From Erysipelotrichaceae bacterium (GTDB lineage Bacteria; Bacillota_I; Bacilli_A; Erysipelotrichales; Coprobacillaceae), in assembly GCA_021200395.1 (NCBI GenBank), contig JAJQGQ010000033.1:1-20503 (forward strand): a stretch of 20,503 nucleotides of DNA, written 5' to 3'. The notes under the pieces were generated by a model. It worked only from the letters and a program-made list of their open reading frames with translations, was not told the DNA's origin and did not search any database. Below are positions 14,473 to 20,503 of this stretch, piece by piece. The position numbers and the translations under genes are program-made. The stretch's first letter is position 1. Each line of letters opens with the position of its first letter.

Positions 14473-15327
14473 GTGAGTTATTATTATGAAATTGCTGGAA
14501 TAAGAATCTTATTGGATTTGCCTTTTAGTATTAGTATTCAGGAGTCATCGAAAGAATTTTTAAAAGAAGGATTTATTGATGATTATGATATATGCTTTAA
14601 ATATATAGAAATAGATTCAATAGATGATAATATAAGTGGACATGAAGAAAGTAATCATTGTTATATAGAGGATGATAATGGCTACAGGGTTTATTATAGA
14701 CCAGAACCTAATAAGCCTCCTTATGCTTATGTAGAATATCAAAATAATAATCTTAAGATGTTATATTGTTATTATATTAAGGGTAATGAATTTCGTTTGA
14801 ACTATTCTATGAGTATATGTAATATGATGAGTATAGAAACAGTATTATTGAATTTTCAATTTTTATTATTACATTCATCTTTTATACGTTATAAGGATAT
14901 GGGCATTCTGTTTTCAGCATCTAGTGGTGTAGGTAAATCAACACAGGCTGATCTATGGGTCAAATATGAAAATGCTGAAATACTCAATGGTGATAGAGCA
15001 GGGCTCAAAAAGAATTATGATCAATGGTGTGCCTATGGATTACCATATGCCGGTTCATCAAAGATATATCGTAATGAAAGTGCTCCTATCAAAGCTATCA
15101 TTATGTTGGAACAAGCTCCCATTAATGAAATAAGAAAACTATCACCAAGAGAAGCAATGATGCTTATATATCCACAAATCACCATTCATACATGGGATAG
15201 AAGATATGTAGAAAAGATATTACCATTAATAGAAGATCTTGTTACAACAATACCAATATATAAATTACGTTGTTTACCTGATAAGGGAGCTGTCGAAACT
15301 GTTAAGAAATGTTTGGGAGGGATATGA
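14473..15327 (+). CDS. HPr-kinase-like protein A (precursor kinase candidate)
   Basis: A 284-residue protein. The first 140 residues are poorly conserved and beta-rich. The kinase core starts with the P-loop FSASSGVGKST (about 148-157), followed by Q-A-D-L-W and N-G-D-R-A-G with Asp174 as a candidate catalytic or metal residue, then GLPYAGSSKIY and a helical tail. This layout matches HPr-kinase-related proteins that accompany PqqD-like proteins in peptide clusters; the PadeK kinase of paeninodin is a studied relative. The GTG at 14473 is chosen because GGAGG lies six bases upstream. A TTG at 14458 is in frame but lies in the terminator tail. The stop directly abuts the radical SAM gene. Phosphorylation of precursor A is inferred. 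Confidence 0.8.
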   Translation: MSYYYEIAGIRILLDLPFSISIQESSKEFLKEGFIDDYDICFKYIEIDSIDDNISGHEESNHCYIEDDNGYRVYYRPEPNKPPYAYVEYQNNNLKMLYCYYIKGNEFRLNYSMSICNMMSIETVLLNFQFLLLHSSFIRYKDMGILFSASSGVGKSTQADLWVKYENAEILNGDRAGLKKNYDQWCAYGLPYAGSSKIYRNESAPIKAIIMLEQAPINEIRKLSPREAMMLIYPQITIHTWDRRYVEKILPLIEDLVTTIPIYKLRCLPDKGAVETVKKCLGGI

Positions 15328-16464
15328 TTGAAAGCAAAATATGTAGAAGCACCTTTAACTGAATATTTGCATCGCAAAGCATCAGTTTTACATAATCCAT
15401 TAAGTGGAACATTTGAACTAACACCACTATGTAATATGAATTGTCGTATGTGCTATGTTCGTATGTCAAAGAAAGACCAAGAAGCGATTCGTCCATTGCG
15501 TAAAGCTGAGGAATGGATAGAATTAGGGAAAATAGCTAAAGAAAAGGGTATGCTTTATTTACTTTTAACAGGAGGAGAACCTTTCTTTTATCCTAATTTT
15601 CGATATGTGATGGAAAGTTTACATCAGCTTGGTTTATTAATATCTATTAATACCAATGCGACACTTATCAACGAAGAAACAGTCGCATGGTTGAAAGATG
15701 TTCCACCTGTGAGAATGAATATTACCTTATATGGAGCAAGTGATGAAACCTATGAAAGACTATGTCGTAATCCTCATGGATTTACGCAAGTCACACATGC
15801 TATTCATTTATTAAAAGAAGCAGGTATACCTATTAAAATCAATTGTAGTGTCACACCTTTTAATAAAGATGATTTAGAAGCTATATTTGATTTTTGTGAA
15901 AAAGAAGAACTCATTGTTCAAGCCACAAGCTATATGTTTCCGCCACTTAGAAGAGATGAAACAATGATAGGTCAAAATGAACGTTTTACAAGCGATGAAG
16001 CGGCTTATTATAGTGCTTTAATAGAATACCTATCTAATGGCAAAGAACGCTTTTTAGAGCATTACGAAGACAATGAATATAATGGTTTATTAGCAGATCA
16101 AGATAGTGATTGTCAAGTCATTGAAGGAGAAGGGATGCACTGTCGTGCAGGTAAATGCAGTTTCTGGGTGACTTGGGAAGGTAAGCTATTAGCTTGTGGT
16201 ATGATGCCTGTGGACAAACCCCCAAATGTTTTTGAAACAGGTTTTGATGAAGCTTGGCAACAAGCTATTGATACAGCTTCACAAATACGTTTACCAGTGG
16301 AATGTGCTAACTGTAGCCAAAAGAAACAATGCCATGCATGTGCAGCCATGGTTTATACTGAATCAGGTAATTATCATACTGTACCTAAATATCGTTGTGA
16401 GCTGGCTAAAGCCTATCCAAAATACGTCAAGGAATTTGTTGATAAATTGAAAGGAGATGGATGA
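15328..16464 (+). CDS. Radical SAM/SPASM peptide-modifying enzyme A
   Basis: A 378-residue enzyme. The radical SAM motif C35-x3-C39-x2-C42 is in TPLCNMNCRMCYVR and is followed by the GGEPF motif. The C-terminal SPASM region has Cys at 272, 277, 290, 326, 329, 335, 338 and 357 (HCRAGKC, LLACGMM, CANC, QCHAC, YRCE), enough for two auxiliary iron-sulphur clusters. SPASM enzymes of peptide clusters make thioether or carbon-carbon links in precursors, so precursor A is the natural substrate. The TTG start, directly after the kinase stop, is supported by GGGAGGG at about 15315-15321. It is a clear paralogue of the enzyme at 19299, sharing M-C-Y-V-R, G-G-E-P-F, Y-G-A-S and I-G-Q-N-E-R. Confidence 0.9.
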   Translation: MKAKYVEAPLTEYLHRKASVLHNPLSGTFELTPLCNMNCRMCYVRMSKKDQEAIRPLRKAEEWIELGKIAKEKGMLYLLLTGGEPFFYPNFRYVMESLHQLGLLISINTNATLINEETVAWLKDVPPVRMNITLYGASDETYERLCRNPHGFTQVTHAIHLLKEAGIPIKINCSVTPFNKDDLEAIFDFCEKEELIVQATSYMFPPLRRDETMIGQNERFTSDEAAYYSALIEYLSNGKERFLEHYEDNEYNGLLADQDSDCQVIEGEGMHCRAGKCSFWVTWEGKLLACGMMPVDKPPNVFETGFDEAWQQAIDTASQIRLPVECANCSQKKQCHACAAMVYTESGNYHTVPKYRCELAKAYPKYVKEFVDKLKGDG

Positions 16465-17276
16465 TGATGGATAAAATCAAGAATCATTGGAAAATCATAC
16501 TTATAGTAATTATTGTATTAGTAGTTGTTGTAGCAGCTGTAGCCTACTCACAACCTAGTAATGATGCATCTAATGATGATACTAATACATCATCAGATGT
16601 TGTTGATGAAGATAATACTGAAGATGATGAATCTACTACATCAAAAAGTAATGATAGTAGTGATAGTGAATCAAACAATGCCACTTCAAGTAGTTCTATA
16701 TCATCATCTTCAAGTTTCTTTCCTTATACATCATCTATTGATGGTTTACAATTAGAAGGATTATATCTTTATAGTGGTTATTACATTGAAGATGGTAGTG
16801 AAGATGCCATTGATAACGTTGCTGTCTTACAAGTCACTAATGTCAGTGGTAAAGATATTGAATATGCTATTATTACCTTACAAGCAGATGATGAAACATT
16901 GACATTCAATGTCTCATTACTACCTAATGATGGCACAGCCATCGTCATGGAAGCTAATAAACAAACATGTGATGAAGATGCTAAGTTGTCTTATGGTGGT
17001 AGTGAAATAGCGACACTATCTTCTATGGATTTATGTAAAGATCAAGTCAGTATTAAAGAAGACAATGGATCTATTACAATAATGAATAAAACAAACAGTG
17101 ATATTAGTGAACTACGTCTATTCTATAAGAATCAATTAGATACAGGCGAATACGTTGGTGGTATTGCTTATACAGTTAAAATAACAGATCTCAAAGCCAA
17201 TAGTAGTCAAACTGTTCAACCTAGTCATTATGACACTGAATATGGTGTTGTTATGATGGTACGTATATATGAGTAA
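16461..17276 (+). CDS. Membrane-anchored Ser/Asp-rich extracellular protein
   Basis: A 271-residue protein I cannot place in a family. A short basic start leads into one membrane helix (IILIVIIVLVVVVAAVAY, about residues 13-30), then a low-complexity linker rich in Ser, Asp, Asn and Thr to about residue 92. A beta-rich domain follows (about 93-271) with a conserved-looking LQLEGLYLYSGYYIEDGSED, V-T-N-V-S-G-K-D-I-E-Y-A and a V-M-M-V-R-I-Y end. The topology should be N-in, C-out. It overlaps the radical SAM gene by four bases and has AAAGGAG upstream; three ATG in a row (16461, 16464, 16467) leave the exact start open. It could be an immunity, receptor or tethering protein for the product. Confidence 0.75.
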   Translation: MMMDKIKNHWKIILIVIIVLVVVVAAVAYSQPSNDASNDDTNTSSDVVDEDNTEDDESTTSKSNDSSDSESNNATSSSSISSSSSFFPYTSSIDGLQLEGLYLYSGYYIEDGSEDAIDNVAVLQVTNVSGKDIEYAIITLQADDETLTFNVSLLPNDGTAIVMEANKQTCDEDAKLSYGGSEIATLSSMDLCKDQVSIKEDNGSITIMNKTNSDISELRLFYKNQLDTGEYVGGIAYTVKITDLKANSSQTVQPSHYDTEYGVVMMVRIYE

Positions 17277-17287
17277 AGGAGAGTACA

Positions 17288-17557
17288 ATGAAAATCAATG
17301 ATAATTTTATATTAAGAGACATTGCTGGTGATCATATCCTTGTACCAGTAGGGGAAACAGCATTGAAACTAAGTGGTATGATTGCGATTAATGATGTTGG
17401 ATGTCTTATCTATAATGAACTCAAAAACAATAAAACTGTTGATGAAATAATAATATCAGTATGTAATGAATACGATATTGATGAACAAACAGCAAAACAA
17501 GATATTGAAGAATTCATCACAGTTTTAAAAGATAATGAAATTCTTATAGAGGAATAA
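17288..17557 (+). CDS. PqqD-like protein 4
   Basis: An 89-residue PqqD-family protein: F-I-L-R-D-I-A-G-D-H-I-L-V-P-V-G-E strands, SGMIAINDVGCLIYNEL helix, and a winged-helix end with DEQTAKQDIEEFITVL. It belongs to the same subgroup as the genes at 7546 and 17732. A GGAGAG site precedes the ATG, 11 bp after the anchored-protein gene. It is the last gene of module A and probably supplies leader binding for kinase A or radical SAM enzyme A. Confidence 0.85.
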   Translation: MKINDNFILRDIAGDHILVPVGETALKLSGMIAINDVGCLIYNELKNNKTVDEIIISVCNEYDIDEQTAKQDIEEFITVLKDNEILIEE

Positions 17558-17565
17558 TGATTATT

Positions 17566-17593
17566 AGGAAGAGTACTATCACTCTTCCTTTTT
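17566..17593 (+). terminator. Terminator of module A
   Basis: A 9-bp stem AGGAAGAGT/ACTCTTCCT (17566-17574 with 17581-17589), a six-base loop and five T (17589-17593). It shares the stem core with the terminator at 10434. Confidence 0.85.
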
Positions 17594-17602
17594 ATGTGAA
17601 AA

Positions 17603-17639
17603 CATACTAAAAAATCATACTTTAGTATGATGTAAATAT
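17603..17639 (+). promoter_or_regulatory. Conserved intergenic element, copy 2 (head of module B)
   Basis: A perfect 9-bp inverted repeat CATACTAAA/TTTAGTATG (17603-17611 with 17621-17629) around AAATCATAC. It corresponds to the element at 10461-10492, with paired changes in the arms and a conserved right half. It is 14 bp after a terminator and directly before a TA repeat that contains a -10-like TATAAT. Confidence 0.5.
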
Positions 17640-17654
17640 ATATATATATATATA
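17637..17654 (+). repeat. (TA)9 dinucleotide repeat beside a possible -10 box
   Basis: Nine TA units run into TATAAT (17651-17656). No good -35 hexamer stands 16-18 bp upstream of it in the present sequence, so the promoter is uncertain. Changes in repeat number would change promoter spacing. Confidence 0.55.
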
Positions 17655-17684
17655 ATTTAAATAGTTTTACTTAGGTAGAGAAAA

Positions 17685-17714
17685 TTGACATTGCAAAAGT
17701 CATTTCAATGTTAA
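17685..17714 (+). promoter_or_regulatory. Leader hairpin before PqqD-like gene 5
   Basis: A 9-bp stem with one G-U pair (17685-17693 with 17706-17714) and a 12-base loop lies directly before the AAAAGGGGG ribosome binding site. TTGACA at 17685 looks like a -35 box, but a start site from it would fall on the ribosome binding site, so a hairpin is the better reading. Confidence 0.4.
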
Positions 17715-17731
17715 TAAAAGGGGGCTTGCTT

Positions 17732-18004
17732 TTGAAAATAAGAAGTGATTTTAAGTTACGTGACATTGCTGGTGAAACTGTAGTTATACCAACTGGAGAA
17801 GCTTCTATGGATTTTCAAGGTATTATGAGCCTCAATGAAAGTGGTAAATTTTTGTGGGATATGTTAGAAAATGATTGTAATGAAGAAATGCTTGTTAAGG
17901 CTTTATTAGATACTTATGAAGTAGATGATGAAACAGCAAAACATGATGTATCTATATTTTTGGAACAGCTTAAAGCTCAAAATATATTACAAGATAGTGA
18001 ATAA
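17732..18004 (+). CDS. PqqD-like protein 5
   Basis: A 90-residue PqqD-family protein starting at TTG 17732, seven bases after a strong AAAAGGGGG site; an in-frame ATG at 17708 lies upstream of that site and inside the leader hairpin, so it is unlikely. Features: F-K-L-R-D-I-A-G-E-T-V-V-I-P-T-G-E strands, FQGIMSLNESGKFLWDML helix, and a DETAKHDVSIFLEQL winged-helix end. It is followed by precursor B after 37 bp. Within module B it is the only leader-binding candidate, so it probably serves kinase B or radical SAM enzyme B. Confidence 0.85.
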   Translation: MKIRSDFKLRDIAGETVVIPTGEASMDFQGIMSLNESGKFLWDMLENDCNEEMLVKALLDTYEVDDETAKHDVSIFLEQLKAQNILQDSE

Positions 18005-18041
18005 CAATCTAGTCAATAAATAATGGTAAGGGAGTGGAAAA

Positions 18042-18344
18042 ATGAAAAAAGATTATATGGCACCTCAACTAGAAGTAGAAGAATATGAATTAAGTACTTC
18101 AATAGCTTCAAATTGTAATGTAGTGGTAGATAATGGACCTGATTTTTATTTTAATGGACATCAACATCAAACCACAGTTTGTACAGATTATTATAATTTG
18201 GATCAAGATATGTATGAATTCGAAGATGTAGAGGTCGAAGATGGAAACAGTTCTAATCCAAATGACTTATCTAATGTTAACTTCTATGATTCTGGATGTT
18301 GTGATTGTTATACTACAGGTTCAGGAGCATTCTGGACATCTTAA
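18042..18344 (+). CDS. RiPP-like precursor peptide B
   Basis: A 100-residue small protein with an AAGGGAG ribosome binding site. Its first 25 residues match precursor A at 12 positions without gaps, ending in I21-A22-x-x-C25. The rest differs: an Asp/Glu-rich middle (DMYEFEDVEVEDG), Asn- and Tyr-rich stretches, five Cys in all (NCNV, TVCTD, GCCDCY) and a C terminus GSGAFWTS. Shared leader with a different core is typical of precursor families served by related enzymes. Like precursor A it ends in Ser and is followed by a terminator, an HPr-kinase-like gene and a SPASM enzyme. A structural secreted protein with no modification remains possible. Confidence 0.75.
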   Translation: MKKDYMAPQLEVEEYELSTSIASNCNVVVDNGPDFYFNGHQHQTTVCTDYYNLDQDMYEFEDVEVEDGNSSNPNDLSNVNFYDSGCCDCYTTGSGAFWTS

Positions 18345-18377
18345 AATCTGTTTGCCTAATTAAAAAAATACGAGTAA

Positions 18378-18411
18378 AAAAGACCGAAAGTGTTCAAACT
18401 ATCGGTCTTTT
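18378..18411 (+). terminator. Attenuator-like terminator between precursor B and its enzymes
   Basis: A 10-bp stem AAAAGACCGA/TCGGTCTTTT (18378-18387 with 18402-18411) with a 14-base loop that can form a further 3-bp pairing. The T run is within the 3' arm. It holds the same position as the terminator at 14425 in module A. Confidence 0.75.
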
Positions 18412-18430
18412 AATAATAAAGGAGATATCA

Positions 18431-19297
18431 ATGGAAATTAGAATGACTTTAGGAGGAATACATTTTCTATTTATTTCAAAAAGAAATATTAAAGTGAGTA
18501 AGATGTTTGATAAATTTTTAGATAAGAATGATTATAAACCAGATATAACAATTCCCATTATTTGGGAATGGAATAACGATTGTATTGCTACAACTTTGAT
18601 GTTAGGAAAAGATCTGCAACAACATTATTATGAAGATAATGATTTGTTTTATTGTCAAACATGGGGTGGACCAAAAGGCTATATTGCTAGTACAATCTAT
18701 ACTAAAAATTTTAGTGAAATAACATGTTATGTTAATCAGGAGCCTTTTATCAATCCATTAAATGAAATGACAACATTGATTAGATATTTGCCAATGAGGG
18801 AAATCTTTCAATATTATGGTGTGATTTTTTTCCATGCAGCTCAAATAGAAGTTAATGGTAAAGGTATATTGTTTACAGCACCTTCTGATACAGGAAAAAC
18901 AACACAAGCTCATTTATGGCAGGAATATAAGGGAGCAGAACTTATTTGTAATGATAGGACATTAGTAAGGAAAAACAATCATTTATGGAATAGCTTTGGA
19001 TATCCTGTTGATGGTTCTACACCAGTAAGAAGTGGAAAGATACTTCCTTTAGGGGCTGTTGTATTATTACAACAAGCTTCAACAAATGAAATGATTAATG
19101 TATCGACAATAAAATTGGCATCTCTTTTGATGGAACAAATGGTCATTGATGTTTGGAGTCCTGTGGCTCGTGAACGTGGTTTGAATTTAGCATTAGATTT
19201 ATTAGAAGATGTACCAGTTTGTTATTTTGGGTGTACACCAGATGAAACAGCAGTTATTTGTCTAGAACAGTGGTTAAAAGAGAAAGGATTTGTATAA
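18431..19297 (+). CDS. HPr-kinase-like protein B (precursor kinase candidate)
   Basis: A 288-residue paralogue of protein A. The P-loop FTAPSDTGKTT falls at the same place (about 148-158), followed by Q-A-H-L-W, C-N-D-R-T-L with Asp175, and the FGYPVDGSTPVRSGKI segment that parallels GLPYAGSSKIY. The N-terminal half is again divergent, with aromatic strands (WEWNND, YCQTWGGPKGY). ATG at 18431 follows AAAGGAG at 18418-18424; longer in-frame starts would run through the terminator and into the precursor. Phosphorylation of precursor B is inferred from gene order. Divergence from protein A suggests that each kinase has its own substrate. Confidence 0.8.
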   Translation: MEIRMTLGGIHFLFISKRNIKVSKMFDKFLDKNDYKPDITIPIIWEWNNDCIATTLMLGKDLQQHYYEDNDLFYCQTWGGPKGYIASTIYTKNFSEITCYVNQEPFINPLNEMTTLIRYLPMREIFQYYGVIFFHAAQIEVNGKGILFTAPSDTGKTTQAHLWQEYKGAELICNDRTLVRKNNHLWNSFGYPVDGSTPVRSGKILPLGAVVLLQQASTNEMINVSTIKLASLLMEQMVIDVWSPVARERGLNLALDLLEDVPVCYFGCTPDETAVICLEQWLKEKGFV

Positions 19298-19298
19298 A

Positions 19299-20495
19299 AT
19301 GGAAGGTATTAGAGATCGACTATGGAAAAAAGCAGGACAAAAAGGTATTCCTATCATTGGTGTGTTTGAGTTGCTACCTACATGTAATTTGAGTTGTAAA
19401 ATGTGTTATGTACGTAAGAGTATGTCAGAAGTCAAACAAATGGGAGGCCTTTTGAATAAAGAACAATGGTTAGAATTGGCACAGCAATGTTGTGATTTAG
19501 GTATGTTATATCCTTTGATAACAGGTGGAGAACCTTTCTTACATCCAGAATTTAGAGAGATCATGGCAGGTATGTTAGATATGGGTATGCAGGTAAGTGT
19601 TAATAGCAATGGTACTTTAATAGATAAAGAAACATGTGAATGGTTAAGTAAGCATAAGCCCGTAAGAATCAATATTACTCTTTATGGTGCTAGTGAAGAA
19701 ACCTATCAAGCTCTTTGTGGTAACGGTGAAGCATATAAAAAAGTATGCAATGCTGTTTACTGGCTTAAGGCTTATCATATACCTGTAAAATTCAATACAA
19801 GCTTGACTCCATATAATGTCAATGATCTTGAAAAGATGATGGCATTTGCTAAAAAGGTTGAATCTCCTATACAGGTGGCTAGTTATATGTTTCCACCTGT
19901 TCGACGTGATGCAACTCTCATTGGACAAAATGAACGTTTATCACCTAAAGAAGCTGCTATGGCCCGTGTTAAAGCTGATTATCTTCAATCAGAACCAGAT
20001 TGGTTTTTAGGTCAAACACGAAGATATATGAACTTTATACCTTTGAATCAGCTTCCATCAGTTTCTGAATATGAAGGCATGCGTATGCAATGCCGTGCAG
20101 GTTATTCCTCATTATGGCTTGACTGGCAAGGTAATATTTCTAATTGTGGTATGTATGCATCAGTTACACATCCTATTGAAGGTGCACAGTTATCAGGATT
20201 ATGGAATGAATTACGACAAGAAACTTTTGATGTGCGTTATAAAAGCTGTTGTACAAAATGTCCGAATCAATGGTTGTGTCATTCTTGTATAGCTATGATT
20301 TATAGTGAATGTGGTAGCGATGGTGGTACTCCACATTACATTTGTGAGATGCAAGAGTATTCAGCAAAGTATTATAAAGAGTATGCTCAAAAATATTATT
20401 CAAATGAATGGAAAGAATTACTGTCTGAAACTCATATTGATAAACCAGATGCATCTCAAAGCCTATTCGATGATTTTTGTGATATTGATAATTAG
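19299..20495 (+). CDS. Radical SAM/SPASM peptide-modifying enzyme B
   Basis: A 398-residue enzyme with C29-x3-C33-x2-C36 in LLPTCNLSCKMCYVR, GGEPF, and a SPASM region: Q-C-R-A-G near 265, S-N-C-G-M near 283, CCTKC, LCHSC and a final Y-I-C-E. Compared with enzyme A, the first SPASM part lacks the second Cys of HCRAGKC (here CRAGYS), and the C terminus extends by about 30 acidic residues. ATG at 19299 is preferred; a TTG at 19290 overlaps the kinase gene and sits too close to the AAAGGA site. It follows kinase B after one base. Its natural substrate is precursor B. The gene ends 8 bp before the window edge, so the unit may continue. Confidence 0.88.
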   Translation: MEGIRDRLWKKAGQKGIPIIGVFELLPTCNLSCKMCYVRKSMSEVKQMGGLLNKEQWLELAQQCCDLGMLYPLITGGEPFLHPEFREIMAGMLDMGMQVSVNSNGTLIDKETCEWLSKHKPVRINITLYGASEETYQALCGNGEAYKKVCNAVYWLKAYHIPVKFNTSLTPYNVNDLEKMMAFAKKVESPIQVASYMFPPVRRDATLIGQNERLSPKEAAMARVKADYLQSEPDWFLGQTRRYMNFIPLNQLPSVSEYEGMRMQCRAGYSSLWLDWQGNISNCGMYASVTHPIEGAQLSGLWNELRQETFDVRYKSCCTKCPNQWLCHSCIAMIYSECGSDGGTPHYICEMQEYSAKYYKEYAQKYYSNEWKELLSETHIDKPDASQSLFDDFCDIDN

Positions 20496-20503
20496 TATTA
20501 TAT

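Noticed and set aside
17685..17713. Promoter with TTGACA at 17685 for module B
   Set aside because: No acceptable -10 box follows, and a transcript from it would start at the ribosome binding site. The same bases form a 9-bp hairpin.
18305..18430. Longer start for kinase B inside precursor B
   Set aside because: It would translate through the terminator at 18378-18411. The ATG at 18431 has a strong AAAGGAG site and gives a protein matching kinase A in P-loop position.
1..20503. CRISPR array, tRNA or rRNA gene, insertion sequence or integrase
   Set aside because: No regularly spaced repeats, cloverleaf sequences, transposase frames or recombinase motifs were seen. The only duplication of note is the pqqD block.

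Overview
The DNA is strongly AT-rich, with TTG, GTG and ATG starts, good Shine-Dalgarno sites and SigA-type promoters. That composition, plus the gene families, points to a low-GC Bacillota, probably a gut Erysipelotrichia or Clostridia relative; the taxonomy is inference. No tRNA, rRNA, CRISPR array or intact insertion sequence was seen.

Layout. (1) 1-906: a Phd/YefM-RelE/ParE toxin-antitoxin pair and a convergent small gene. (2) 907-1990: a promoter, a decayed small gene and an HslV/proteasome-like Ntn-hydrolase without a visible ATPase partner. (3) 2047-3026: a NusG paralogue resembling the antiterminator LoaP, a PqqD-like gene, then a strong terminator. (4) 3155-10455: a tightly packed operon from a promoter nearly identical to the one in region 2. 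It encodes a membrane-anchored metallophosphoesterase, a SipW-type signal peptidase, an ABC exporter, a family-5 nucleotidyltransferase, two PqqD-like proteins and a MalT/LuxR-type regulator. The regulator's DNA-binding domain is out of frame after an A8 run, and a G9 tract lies 158 bp upstream of that run. (5) 10461-17593, module A: a large secreted VWA protein, precursor peptide A, an attenuator-like terminator, an HPr-kinase-like protein, a radical SAM/SPASM enzyme, an anchored Ser/Asp-rich protein and a PqqD-like protein. (6) 17603-20495, module B: a PqqD-like protein, precursor peptide B, an attenuator-like terminator, a second HPr-kinase-like protein and a second radical SAM/SPASM enzyme.

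Reading. The window is best explained as a ribosomally made, modified peptide (RiPP) system with two precursors. Both precursors share a 25-residue N-terminal pattern, have different Cys-containing cores and end in Ser. Each is followed by its own terminator, kinase and SPASM enzyme. Five PqqD-like proteins could deliver leaders to the enzymes. The kinase plus nucleotidyltransferase pair recalls paeninodin-type lasso clusters, where the kinase phosphorylates the C-terminal Ser of the precursor, but no lasso cyclase or lasso protease is seen here. The exporter and signal peptidase would act in secretion and processing. The LoaP-like protein could allow read-through of the internal terminators, and the MalT/LuxR-like regulator could act at two related intergenic elements at the heads of modules A and B. 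The product and its chemistry are unknown.
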